DNA from: Chitinophagales bacterium
GTDB lineage: Bacteria; Bacteroidota; Bacteroidia; Chitinophagales; UBA10324
DNA: 5,351 nucleotides
NCBI GenBank assembly: GCA_013695775.1
Contig: JACCZV010000030.1
Span: forward strand, 1-5,351
Reading direction: 5' to 3'
Under the pieces are notes generated by a model. That model was given only the letters and a program-made list of their open reading frames with translations, was not told where the DNA came from and searched no databases. The position numbers and the translations under genes were made by a program. Positions 1 through 5,351 of this stretch are shown piece by piece. How positions within the stretch are numbered: the first letter of the stretch is position 1; each line of letters starts with the position of its first letter.

Positions 1-321
1 GCCCACCCTTATGAATCCATGCTTCGCATAACAACACGTAAACATGATGTGGTCGGTATTCATATTTATGATAAGCGGGAAGTTGAGCTACCAGATATCG
101 GGCTCATAAATATTATGGATTCAGAAAGCGGTGCAACCATGTGCGTAGACAGCACAAATGCCAAAGTGAGGCAGGCCTATGCAAAAAGATTTACGGAGCG
201 TGTAGTGAATTTCCAAACTATTTTCAGCAAGAATGGCGCAGATACAGTAAGCATAAGCACACGTGACAATTATATCCGAATGCTCATGTTGCTTTTTGAA
301 CGCAGAACAAAGAGAATTTAG
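1..321 (+). CDS. DUF58 domain protein, C-terminal 106 residues (5' end outside window)
   Basis: The frame is open from base 1 and ends at TAG 319-321, so this is the C-terminal part of a longer gene; the first in-window ATG (19) is internal. The visible part matches the end of DUF58 proteins, which have a vWA-like fold. It shows the motif RKHDVVGIHIYDKRE, then an LP-x-x-GL turn, a D-x-E-x-G stretch followed by a VDS segment, then ADTVSISTRDNYIRML, and it finishes with a basic LFERR tail. DUF58 proteins of about 290 residues normally sit between a MoxR ATPase gene and the bat genes in Bacteroidota, and are thought to act with the ATPase at the inner face of the membrane. The next gene starts 25 bases downstream on the same strand, which fits one operon. 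Family assignment is from sequence pattern; the role is inferred. Confidence 0.88.
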   Translation, partial: AHPYESMLRITTRKHDVVGIHIYDKREVELPDIGLINIMDSESGATMCVDSTNAKVRQAYAKRFTERVVNFQTIFSKNGADTVSISTRDNYIRMLMLLFERRTKRI

Positions 322-346
322 CCAGGCAATTAATCGTTTCAGAAGC

Positions 347-1294
347 ATGAACCAACAGGGGATATGTGCGATTGCATTCTTTCAACTGCTTTTAATTTTT
401 TTAAGTGTGGAGGCACAAGAGGTTCGGCTTACGTCTTCATTAGATTCAACAGGCTATGTTATAGGAGATTGGATAAATGTGCACATCTCAATTGATCATC
501 CTCAGACAACATTAGTATTGTGGAGTGAGACGAGTCTGGCGGATTCCTCTGTTCTTGAAAGGATTTCAGAATCTAAAATTGATACCATTCAGCATCAGGG
601 CTTCGTTACAGAAAACAAAACCATCACCTTCATTGCCTTTGATTCAGGTGTTGTGCGCATACCTTCAATTAAATTAGCTTATCAGGAAAATGAAATCAAC
701 ACCCCTATATCTACCACGCCACTTTCCGTACACATAGCTGGTATTAGGGTTGACACCACTCAGTCATTCCGACCCATTAAACCCACATTTTCGTTTGAGA
801 AAAAGAATGACAGATTATGGCTTTATGGAATTCCATTGGCTTCCTTGCTGATTATTGCTATACTATATTGGAGGTATCATAAAAAGAGAGGTATCAGGAC
901 CGCTAGTAGTGAGGCAATAGTTGACCCACGGCTGCCTCATGAAAAAGCGCTTGCTGCGCTTGACCAGCTTGAAACGGGGAAATTATGGGAAAGCAATCAG
1001 TCTAAGCAATTTTATGTTCAGGTCACTCAGATAATGAGGGCCTATATTGAAGCTGGACTTCTCATACCAACTGTGGACCATACTACACGGGAGATCATTT
1101 CATCTCTTAAAAAGAATTTAAAGGATGAACTGTTGCACCGTCTAAGCCGTGATCTCAGAATGGCAGACCTGGTGAAATTTGCTAAAGCTCAACCCTCAGT
1201 AGGCGATCATCTGCAAATAATTGAAACAGCCAGGCGGCTTGTGAATGAAACGAGCTCTTCTGAATCCATGATTAATAAAGAGATGGCCCGATGA
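347..1294 (+). CDS. Bat-operon exported protein with one transmembrane segment (DUF4381-like), 315 aa
   Basis: The start chosen is ATG 347, because it gives a signal peptide directly: hydrophobic residues 6-20, then a plausible cleavage after VEA (residue 23). An upstream in-frame ATG at 263 would overlap the DUF58 gene by 59 bases and put a charged, cysteine-rich leader before the signal, so it is less likely. Residues 24-150 look like a beta-rich extracytoplasmic domain, with a VIGDWINVHISID stretch reminiscent of Ig-like segments in BatD. Residues about 157-176 form a membrane helix followed by the basic RYHKKR stop. The rest (177-315) is a helical cytoplasmic domain with PHEKALAALDQLE, a LW-centred helix, IMRAYIEAG, TTREI and ADLVKFAKAQPS motifs, all typical of the uncharacterised protein between DUF58 and BatA in Bacteroidota. 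Its stop overlaps the batA start (ATGA). It probably links the periplasmic and cytoplasmic sides of the Bat complex; no enzymatic motif is visible. Confidence 0.85.
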   Translation: MNQQGICAIAFFQLLLIFLSVEAQEVRLTSSLDSTGYVIGDWINVHISIDHPQTTLVLWSETSLADSSVLERISESKIDTIQHQGFVTENKTITFIAFDSGVVRIPSIKLAYQENEINTPISTTPLSVHIAGIRVDTTQSFRPIKPTFSFEKKNDRLWLYGIPLASLLIIAILYWRYHKKRGIRTASSEAIVDPRLPHEKALAALDQLETGKLWESNQSKQFYVQVTQIMRAYIEAGLLIPTVDHTTREIISSLKKNLKDELLHRLSRDLRMADLVKFAKAQPSVGDHLQIIETARRLVNETSSSESMINKEMAR

Positions 1295-2271
1295 TTCAGT
1301 TTGCCAACCCGCAAGTGCTATGGTTACTGAATCTTTTGCCATTGCTTATGGCGTGGTACATTTGGCAACATCGCAAACAGCAGTCCCTCTTAAAGATCTC
1401 CTCAATCGAAGTTTTTAGTTCAGTCAGACCTTCTGCAAAAATTTTGTTTCGTCACAGCCTAATCCTGTTGCGGCTGATTTGCATCGCTGCTCTGATAATG
1501 GGTGCCGCCCGCCCGCAACAGGTGTTATCAAAACAGACAATTGCGAGTGAAGGGGTAGATATTATTATTGCTTTTGATGTGTCGGGGAGTATGATGACAA
1601 GGGATTATGTGCCTAACCGGTTAGAGGTAGCAAAAAAAATGACAGGGGCCTTTATTGATAAACGCCCGAATGACCGAATCGGAGTGGTCTTCTTTGCAGG
1701 AGAGGCATACACCGGAAGCCCGATCACCATTGATCATCATATACTAAAGCAAATAATTTTAAATGTGAATATCGGAGCTGTGGAAGATGGCACCGCAATA
1801 GGTATGGGTTTGGGCACAGCGGTAATGCGGCTGAAAGAAAGCAAGTCTGCAACAAAGATCATCATACTCATCACTGATGGTGAAAATAATGCAGGCACTG
1901 TAAAACCCCTGGAAGCAGCACAGCTTGCAAAAAGCTTGAATATTCGCACATACTGCGTCGGCATCCTCGGAGGCACCTTCAATGAACAGATTTCGCCTCA
2001 CGACCAGGCTTACAGGGCTATTGGAGGTCCAACAGCAAATTTCACCCTGATGCAGGTTGCCGAGATCACGGGCGCAAAATATTTTCGCGCTTCCGAACAA
2101 AATAGTTTGTCCGGCATATTTGAGGAAATTAATAATCTTGAAAAAACAAAGATTGATGTTACCACCTATAAGAGATATGAAGAGCATTTTTATCTTTTCA
2201 CAATGGTTGCTGCAATAGCTTTGTTGTTGGAGGTGATCTTGCGTTACACATTATTTCGCACAGCGCCCTGA
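1291..2271 (+). CDS. batA: BatA, membrane-anchored vWA-domain protein, 326 aa
   Basis: The N-terminus has the BatA-type lead (FANPQVLWLL) with two membrane helices at about 9-26 and 55-72, as in the aerotolerance-regulator N-terminal domain. A vWA domain follows (about 88-280) with a complete MIDAS: D96-x-S98-x-S100 (DVSGSM), T168 in DGTAIG and D196 in TDGENN. The RLEVAK and DRIGVVFFAG stretches are standard for the family. A third helix lies near 299-320, so the vWA domain should sit in the periplasm, anchored at both ends. The length is normal for BatA (about 320-330). The start ATG 1291 overlaps the previous stop (ATGA), and the stop TGA shares its last A with the batB ATG, which suggests translational coupling. 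The weak AAAGAG upstream is not a convincing ribosome binding site. The protein likely binds a divalent metal and partner proteins; in Bacteroides fragilis the Bat genes were linked to aerotolerance. Confidence 0.95.
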   Translation: MIQFANPQVLWLLNLLPLLMAWYIWQHRKQQSLLKISSIEVFSSVRPSAKILFRHSLILLRLICIAALIMGAARPQQVLSKQTIASEGVDIIIAFDVSGSMMTRDYVPNRLEVAKKMTGAFIDKRPNDRIGVVFFAGEAYTGSPITIDHHILKQIILNVNIGAVEDGTAIGMGLGTAVMRLKESKSATKIIILITDGENNAGTVKPLEAAQLAKSLNIRTYCVGILGGTFNEQISPHDQAYRAIGGPTANFTLMQVAEITGAKYFRASEQNSLSGIFEEINNLEKTKIDVTTYKRYEEHFYLFTMVAAIALLLEVILRYTLFRTAP

Positions 2272-3305
2272 TGCAGATAGAACATCCATATTATTTAGTC
2301 GCCCTGGTTGTAATTCCTTTTATAATATGGATTTACCGGCGCTTTAGTTTATGGAGAAACAGGTCATTACAGCGGTTTGGCGAATGGCGGTTGGTATCCC
2401 AACTTATTCCCAACCACAGCAGCAGCAGGCCAATTGTAAAATTTGTGCTGCTCATTGTCGGTTTCACATTAATCATAGCTGCCTTATCTAATATTAAATA
2501 CGGTGATTCGAAACGAATTGTAAAGCATGAAGGGATAGACGTTGCTGTTGTGCTCGATGTTTCCTTAAGCATGCTTGCCGAAGATGCACCGCCAAACCGA
2601 CTTGAAGCAGCAAAGCTATTCGCAAATAAACTGATAGATAATTTGCCTGATGCACGCATTGCTCTCATCACCTTCTCTGCTGTTCCTGTCACCCAAACTC
2701 CCCTTACAGTTGATCATAGCGCTGCCCAACTGATACTCTATAATGTCTCCGCCGAGCATGCTCCATCACAGGGAACTGATATCGGAGCAGCAATTACCGA
2801 AGCGTTAAAAGCACTTCCTGAGAATCAGCACCATTATCGGGCTATTGTCCTGATAAGTGATGGAGAAGATTGGGAAGGTTCGGTGGATCAGGCATTGGAC
2901 GATGTTGCCAATGAACAACTAATAATCTGTACTGTGGGAGTAGGGACTGAAAAAGGAGCATCAATCCCGATGCCGGCTCATGGAATAACAGCAATGAAAA
3001 AGGACGCAACCGGTAATGCAGTCATTACAACGCTTCGTTCAGCGGTTTTAAACACCATTGCTGAAAGAAACAATGGTGTTTTTGTGCAGATTGGTTTAGG
3101 AAGAAATGATCCGGTTGACGACATTGTTCATCGGCTTGATCAGGCCAACCAAAGTGTGTTTGATGAAGAGCTTCTTGTTAATTATGAATCTAAATTTCAA
3201 TGGTTTCTCTTCCCTGCGCTTGCGTTACTCATCATAGATCTGTTCATAAGCAACCGGAAGCCACTATGGATAAATAGCTTATTCGGAAAAACCAACAAAA
3301 GCTGA
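2271..3305 (+). CDS. batB: BatB, membrane-anchored vWA-domain protein, 344 aa
   Basis: This is a paralogue of the preceding BatA. Helices are predicted at about 7-22, 56-75 and 309-327, with the vWA domain between the second and third. The MIDAS is complete: D96-x-S98-x-S100 (DVSLSM), T169 in SQGTDIG and D197 in ISDGED. The family motif APPNRLEAAK follows the first MIDAS loop. A YESKFQWFLFPAL stretch precedes the last helix, as is usual in BatB, and the tail after it is short and basic. The length matches the family. The ATG begins on the last base of the batA stop (TGATG) and the stop overlaps the batC start in the same way, so the three genes are probably translated in a coupled manner. BatB likely pairs with BatA in the envelope and presents its vWA domain to BatC or BatD; this is inferred from the family. 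A terminator-like inverted repeat lies inside the gene at 3050-3081. Confidence 0.95.
   Translation: MQIEHPYYLVALVVIPFIIWIYRRFSLWRNRSLQRFGEWRLVSQLIPNHSSSRPIVKFVLLIVGFTLIIAALSNIKYGDSKRIVKHEGIDVAVVLDVSLSMLAEDAPPNRLEAAKLFANKLIDNLPDARIALITFSAVPVTQTPLTVDHSAAQLILYNVSAEHAPSQGTDIGAAITEALKALPENQHHYRAIVLISDGEDWEGSVDQALDDVANEQLIICTVGVGTEKGASIPMPAHGITAMKKDATGNAVITTLRSAVLNTIAERNNGVFVQIGLGRNDPVDDIVHRLDQANQSVFDEELLVNYESKFQWFLFPALALLIIDLFISNRKPLWINSLFGKTNKS
3050..3081. repeat. 11-bp perfect inverted repeat within batB, followed by a T run
   Basis: The arms AAACACCATTG (3050-3060) and CAATGGTGTTT (3071-3081) are exact reverse complements, separated by a 10-base loop (ctgaaagaaa). The right arm runs into five consecutive T bases (3079-3083). 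On the + strand this resembles a modest intrinsic terminator, with only four G/C pairs in the stem. It falls in codons for BatB residues about 260-271, so the sequence is also constrained by protein coding. It may reduce read-through to batC, or be chance; no function is shown. Confidence 0.55.
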
Positions 3306-3925
3306 TGAACCATATTTTAATTACGATGGCTGTTTTCTTTAGCATCACTTCCGAAGTGTGGTCACAACCTGTTGAGCAATTAATTGATAAAGGAAATTCA
3401 GCTTATCATAAGCGCTCTTATGGTGAGGCTAAGACTTTTTTTGAATCTGCTATAGCAAGAGATCGCGGCCATCAATTTCCGCAAGCGATCTTCAATCTTG
3501 GTAATACTTTATATCAGCAAAAAAAATACGGTGAAGCTGCCACTCATTTCAGTAAGCTCTCTGTCGGAGACATTTCATCTTCAATTAAAACAGCGGCACT
3601 TTTTAACCTCGGAAATTGTCACCTCGCATCGGAGAGTTACCAAGATGCCATTGCAGCATATAAACTTGCGCTTAAAATTAATCCTCATGATGAGGATGTG
3701 AAATATAATCTTGCGTTCGCCAAAGCAATTATTGCAGGCCGCCAAAAAGAAACTCCCCGGAAAAATACCACTGCACAGATTGAACCGGCAGCCCCTCCGC
3801 CGGCAAATTTAAAACCTCCTGACCTTCAGCGTTTGTTAAATGAGTTGGATGCATCGGAAAAAAAAACAATGCAGCAGATGAAGCGGGAACCACCCAGAAG
3901 GAAAAAAGTGATTAAAGACTGGTGA
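3305..3925 (+). CDS. batC: BatC, exported tetratricopeptide-repeat protein, 206 aa
   Basis: Residues 1-20 form a signal peptide (hydrophobic ILITMAVFFSI, likely cut after VWS), so the protein is exported. Three TPR-like units follow at about 24-56, 60-93 and 97-130. They are visible as GNSAYHKRSYGEAKTFFESAI, FNLGNTLYQQKKYGEAATHF and FNLGNCHLASESYQDAIAAY, ending in the LKINPHDEDVKYNLA helix. A proline/alanine-rich linker (160-172) leads to LQRLLNELDASEKK, a lysine/arginine-rich stretch and a terminal KDW. That basic tail with DW at the very end is familiar from Bacteroidota BatC, so the C-terminus looks intact rather than truncated. The TPRs probably bind the vWA domains of BatA/BatB in the periplasm. 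The start ATG 3305 overlaps the batB stop (TGATG). The expected next gene, batD, is not present after the stop. Confidence 0.92.
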   Translation: MNHILITMAVFFSITSEVWSQPVEQLIDKGNSAYHKRSYGEAKTFFESAIARDRGHQFPQAIFNLGNTLYQQKKYGEAATHFSKLSVGDISSSIKTAALFNLGNCHLASESYQDAIAAYKLALKINPHDEDVKYNLAFAKAIIAGRQKETPRKNTTAQIEPAAPPPANLKPPDLQRLLNELDASEKKTMQQMKREPPRRKKVIKDW

Positions 3926-3953
3926 TTCAGAACTTTTTATTAAATGTAACACA

Positions 3954-4079
3954 GTGAGAATTGCTATTTTGTCTAAGGGGTCTGCAAATCACATAGAGGT
4001 TTTGGATTCACAGGTAAACCAATTATTGAATTTTATTCAAAATGACACTGTCGGTGTTTTTAAGTGGCCACTGAAATAA
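3954..4079 (+). other. Unexplained 41-codon reading frame in the spacer after batC; possible gene remnant
   Basis: The 138 bases between batC and the methyltransferase contain no clear terminator or promoter. From GTG 3954 a frame runs to TAA 4077-4079. It begins VRIAILSKGSANHIEVLDSQ, then a helix-like VNQLLNFIQND, a VGVFKW strand and the stop. The pattern of strand, glycine turn and helix looks like the first unit of a Rossmann-type or pre-ATP-grasp fold, but far too short to be a whole domain. It overlaps the GTG start of the methyltransferase by 16 bases in another frame. It could be the N-terminal stub of a broken gene, a tiny real protein, or chance. I do not recognise a specific family. 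Confidence 0.25.
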
Positions 4080-4909
4080 GTCTGCATTCTGTTATGGGCA
4101 AGTACCGTGCTTTTACTAAAGACATGTTTTATAAGGCTGGATTAGTAAGTGTTTTAGATTGGTTACTATATCAGGCTTCCCGTTTAAGTAATAAAAAAAA
4201 GAACAGAAAATTCAGAAAAGCAAATCCAGGATTAATTATTCCTCCAGATTATTTCTTATACGAAACCTATAAGCTGGATTACGAAAGTTTTTTTAAAGAT
4301 GGAGAATGTACTGCAAGAGAGATTATAGAATGGACTGAAAAATATCTTGAGCCTGGTCCTAAAAAAATTTTAGATTGGGGGTGTGGCGTCAGTAGGATTG
4401 CTATGCACATTAATAAATTCACTGATACTTATACATCAGTACATGCTTGCGATATTAGTGAGCAAATGATATCGTTTAATAAAAAAAGCTATAGTAATAT
4501 CTCATATTCCCAGGTTCTTTATTCACCACCTACAAATTACGGGAATGGATCCTTCGACCTAATTTATGGGCTCTCAATTTTTACACATATTGAGGCTGAC
4601 ATGCAGGATAAATGGTTTAAAGAAATGTACAGAATCCTAAACAACCATGGTGTTTTCTTGTTTACTACGCACGGCATGTTTTTCTATCCCAAATTATTGG
4701 ATAAAGAAAAGCAGCTTCTTGTTCTTAAAGGAGTGTTTTCGAAAGAATATCAGAAAAAGGGACATAGAATGATGTCGACTTACAATTCGCATGCTGCCCT
4801 TAGTAAACTTTTAGAGAAATATTTTGAAATTCTTGAATTTCACGATGGTACAGTTGATCAGACCAAGACGGGGGGGCAAGATTTGTGGATCGTAAGAAAA
4901 CTCCTATAA
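4064..4909 (+). CDS. Class I SAM-dependent methyltransferase, 271-281 aa
   Basis: The frame opens right after a TAA (4061-4063). GTG 4064 is the longest start; ATG 4094 (residue 11, MGKYRAFTKDMF) is an equally good or better start and would give 271 residues. Numbering from 4064, the N-terminal 60 residues are basic and hydrophobic. The IPPDYFLYETY segment (59-69) then leads into the Rossmann-type methyltransferase domain. Motif I is ILDWGCGVSRI (102-112), the SAM-ribose acidic residue is probably D130 in HACDIS, and FDLIYGLSIFTHI (164-176) and MYRILNNHGVFLFTTHG (188-204) are the later core strands. The end, GGQDLWIVRK, is a common finish for this subgroup, so the reading frame is sound to its end. 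Such methyltransferases are frequent in surface-polysaccharide and glycan loci, but the substrate cannot be read from sequence. The gene is markedly richer in A/T than the bat genes and sits where batD is expected, suggesting separate acquisition. Confidence 0.85.
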   Translation: MATEISLHSVMGKYRAFTKDMFYKAGLVSVLDWLLYQASRLSNKKKNRKFRKANPGLIIPPDYFLYETYKLDYESFFKDGECTAREIIEWTEKYLEPGPKKILDWGCGVSRIAMHINKFTDTYTSVHACDISEQMISFNKKSYSNISYSQVLYSPPTNYGNGSFDLIYGLSIFTHIEADMQDKWFKEMYRILNNHGVFLFTTHGMFFYPKLLDKEKQLLVLKGVFSKEYQKKGHRMMSTYNSHAALSKLLEKYFEILEFHDGTVDQTKTGGQDLWIVRKLL

Positions 4910-4968
4910 AATCTCTCTTGTAACAAAAGCGTTATTTATATTAAACTAAGCAGATAAACTCATTCACT

Positions 4969-5351
4969 ATGAATAATTCACATGACGAAAAATTGAAAAA
5001 CCTGCAAAACGCAGAGGCGGTGGATAAGATCAAAAACTTGTTGAAAGTGCTCAAGTCTGCATGTTTACAACCAGGCTAAAGGAAGCGCCGTTTAATACCC
5101 GCCCGATGAGTCCTGTGGATACGGATGATGAGGGATGTATTTGGTTTTTTAGTGACAAATCAAGTAATAAAAACAGGGAGATAACTCAAAATTCAAATGT
5201 TCAATTATATTTTTCTAATAATAGCAGCTATGAATTTCTAACCATTTATGGCGATGCGGAAGTAATTTTAAACCGAAAGAAATTGGAGGAGCTAAGGAAT
5301 CCAATTGTAAAAGTATGGTTTACGGAAGGGAAAGATGATCCCAATTTATCA
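4969..5351 (+). pseudogene. Pyridoxamine 5'-phosphate oxidase-like (general stress protein 26-type) protein, frameshifted and cut by window end
   Basis: ATG 4969 opens a frame reading MNNSHDEKLKNLQ, then AVDKIKNLLKVLKS, and stopping at TAA 5077-5079. Family similarity resumes in another frame from TGC 5058, with CMFTTRLKEAPFNTRPMS. It continues through GCIWFFSDKSSNKNREI, NVQLYFSNNSSYEFLTIYGD and NPIVKVWFTEGKDDPNLS to the last base. These are the standard landmarks of the FMN-binding split-barrel stress-protein family: the RPM motif, the WFFS strand, SNKNREI, GDAEV, and WF-x-EGKDDPNL. Restoring one base near 5053-5060 (in AAGTCTGC) joins the two parts as KS/T-CMF, the usual family sequence. 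This is therefore either a real inactivating deletion or a one-base sequence error. The 59-base gap before the ATG shows no convincing promoter. The true 3' end, perhaps 45-60 codons further on, is outside the window. Confidence 0.8.

Noticed and set aside
263..346. Longer N-terminus for the 315-residue Bat-operon protein, starting at ATG 263
   Set aside because: It would place a cysteine-rich, charged leader before a clear signal peptide and overlap the DUF58 gene; ATG 347 explains the data better.
1759..2187. A 142-codon open frame on the minus strand opposite batA
   Set aside because: It is cysteine-rich with no recognisable motif and lies wholly opposite a clear vWA gene; it is a shadow of coding on the other strand.
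2333..2692. A 119-codon open frame on the minus strand opposite batB
   Set aside because: Its serine-rich, low-complexity composition is what antisense of this gene would give; no family likeness and no sign of its own start signals.
3498..3701. A 67-codon + strand frame inside batC
   Set aside because: It overlaps the TPR region of batC in another frame and has no independent features.
4910..4968. Possible Bacteroidota-type promoter (TTG ... TAnnTTTG) before the stress-protein gene
   Set aside because: A TTG and several TA-rich stretches are present, but the -7 motif does not match and the spacing is wrong.
5049..5079. Programmed ribosomal frameshift in the pyridoxamine oxidase-like gene
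   Set aside because: There is no slippery heptamer, and related proteins are encoded in a single frame; mutation or sequence error is simpler.

Overview
The window looks like chromosomal DNA of a Bacteroidota bacterium. The main reason is the gene order: the end of a DUF58 protein, a signal-peptide/one-TM protein, BatA, BatB, then the TPR protein BatC. This is the Bat (Bacteroides aerotolerance) cluster typical of that phylum, usually preceded by a MoxR-type AAA+ ATPase gene. Starts without clear Shine-Dalgarno sequences and moderate to low GC fit as well. Phylum is inferred from layout and protein style only; genus cannot be told.

Bases 1-3925 hold five same-strand genes packed as one transcription unit. 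The DUF58 gene is cut by the window's left edge. After a 25-base gap comes a 315-residue secreted/one-TM protein, followed by batA, batB and batC, joined by overlapping stop/start codons (ATGA, TGATG, TGATG). BatA and BatB are paralogous membrane-anchored von Willebrand factor A (vWA) proteins, both with complete metal-ion-dependent adhesion (MIDAS) residues. BatC is an exported TPR protein. Together they probably form an envelope complex whose assembly is driven by an upstream MoxR ATPase; its exact biochemical job is not settled.

Bases 3926-4909 break the expected layout. In Bacteroidota, batC is usually followed by batD and often batE. Here there is a 138-base spacer, an untypical 41-codon reading frame, and an AT-rich class I SAM-dependent methyltransferase of the kind often seen near surface-polysaccharide genes. 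Either the operon ends at batC or something has been inserted or rearranged here.

Bases 4969-5351 carry the start of a pyridoxamine 5'-phosphate oxidase-like (general stress protein 26-type) FMN-binding protein. Its frame is broken by an apparent one-base loss near 5053-5060, and it runs off the right edge.

No rRNA, tRNA, CRISPR array or insertion sequence was seen. The only notable repeat is an 11-bp perfect inverted repeat followed by a T run, inside batB. No wholly new system is evident; the points most worth checking are the missing batD/batE, the remnant-like frame after batC, the frameshift and the intragenic hairpin.
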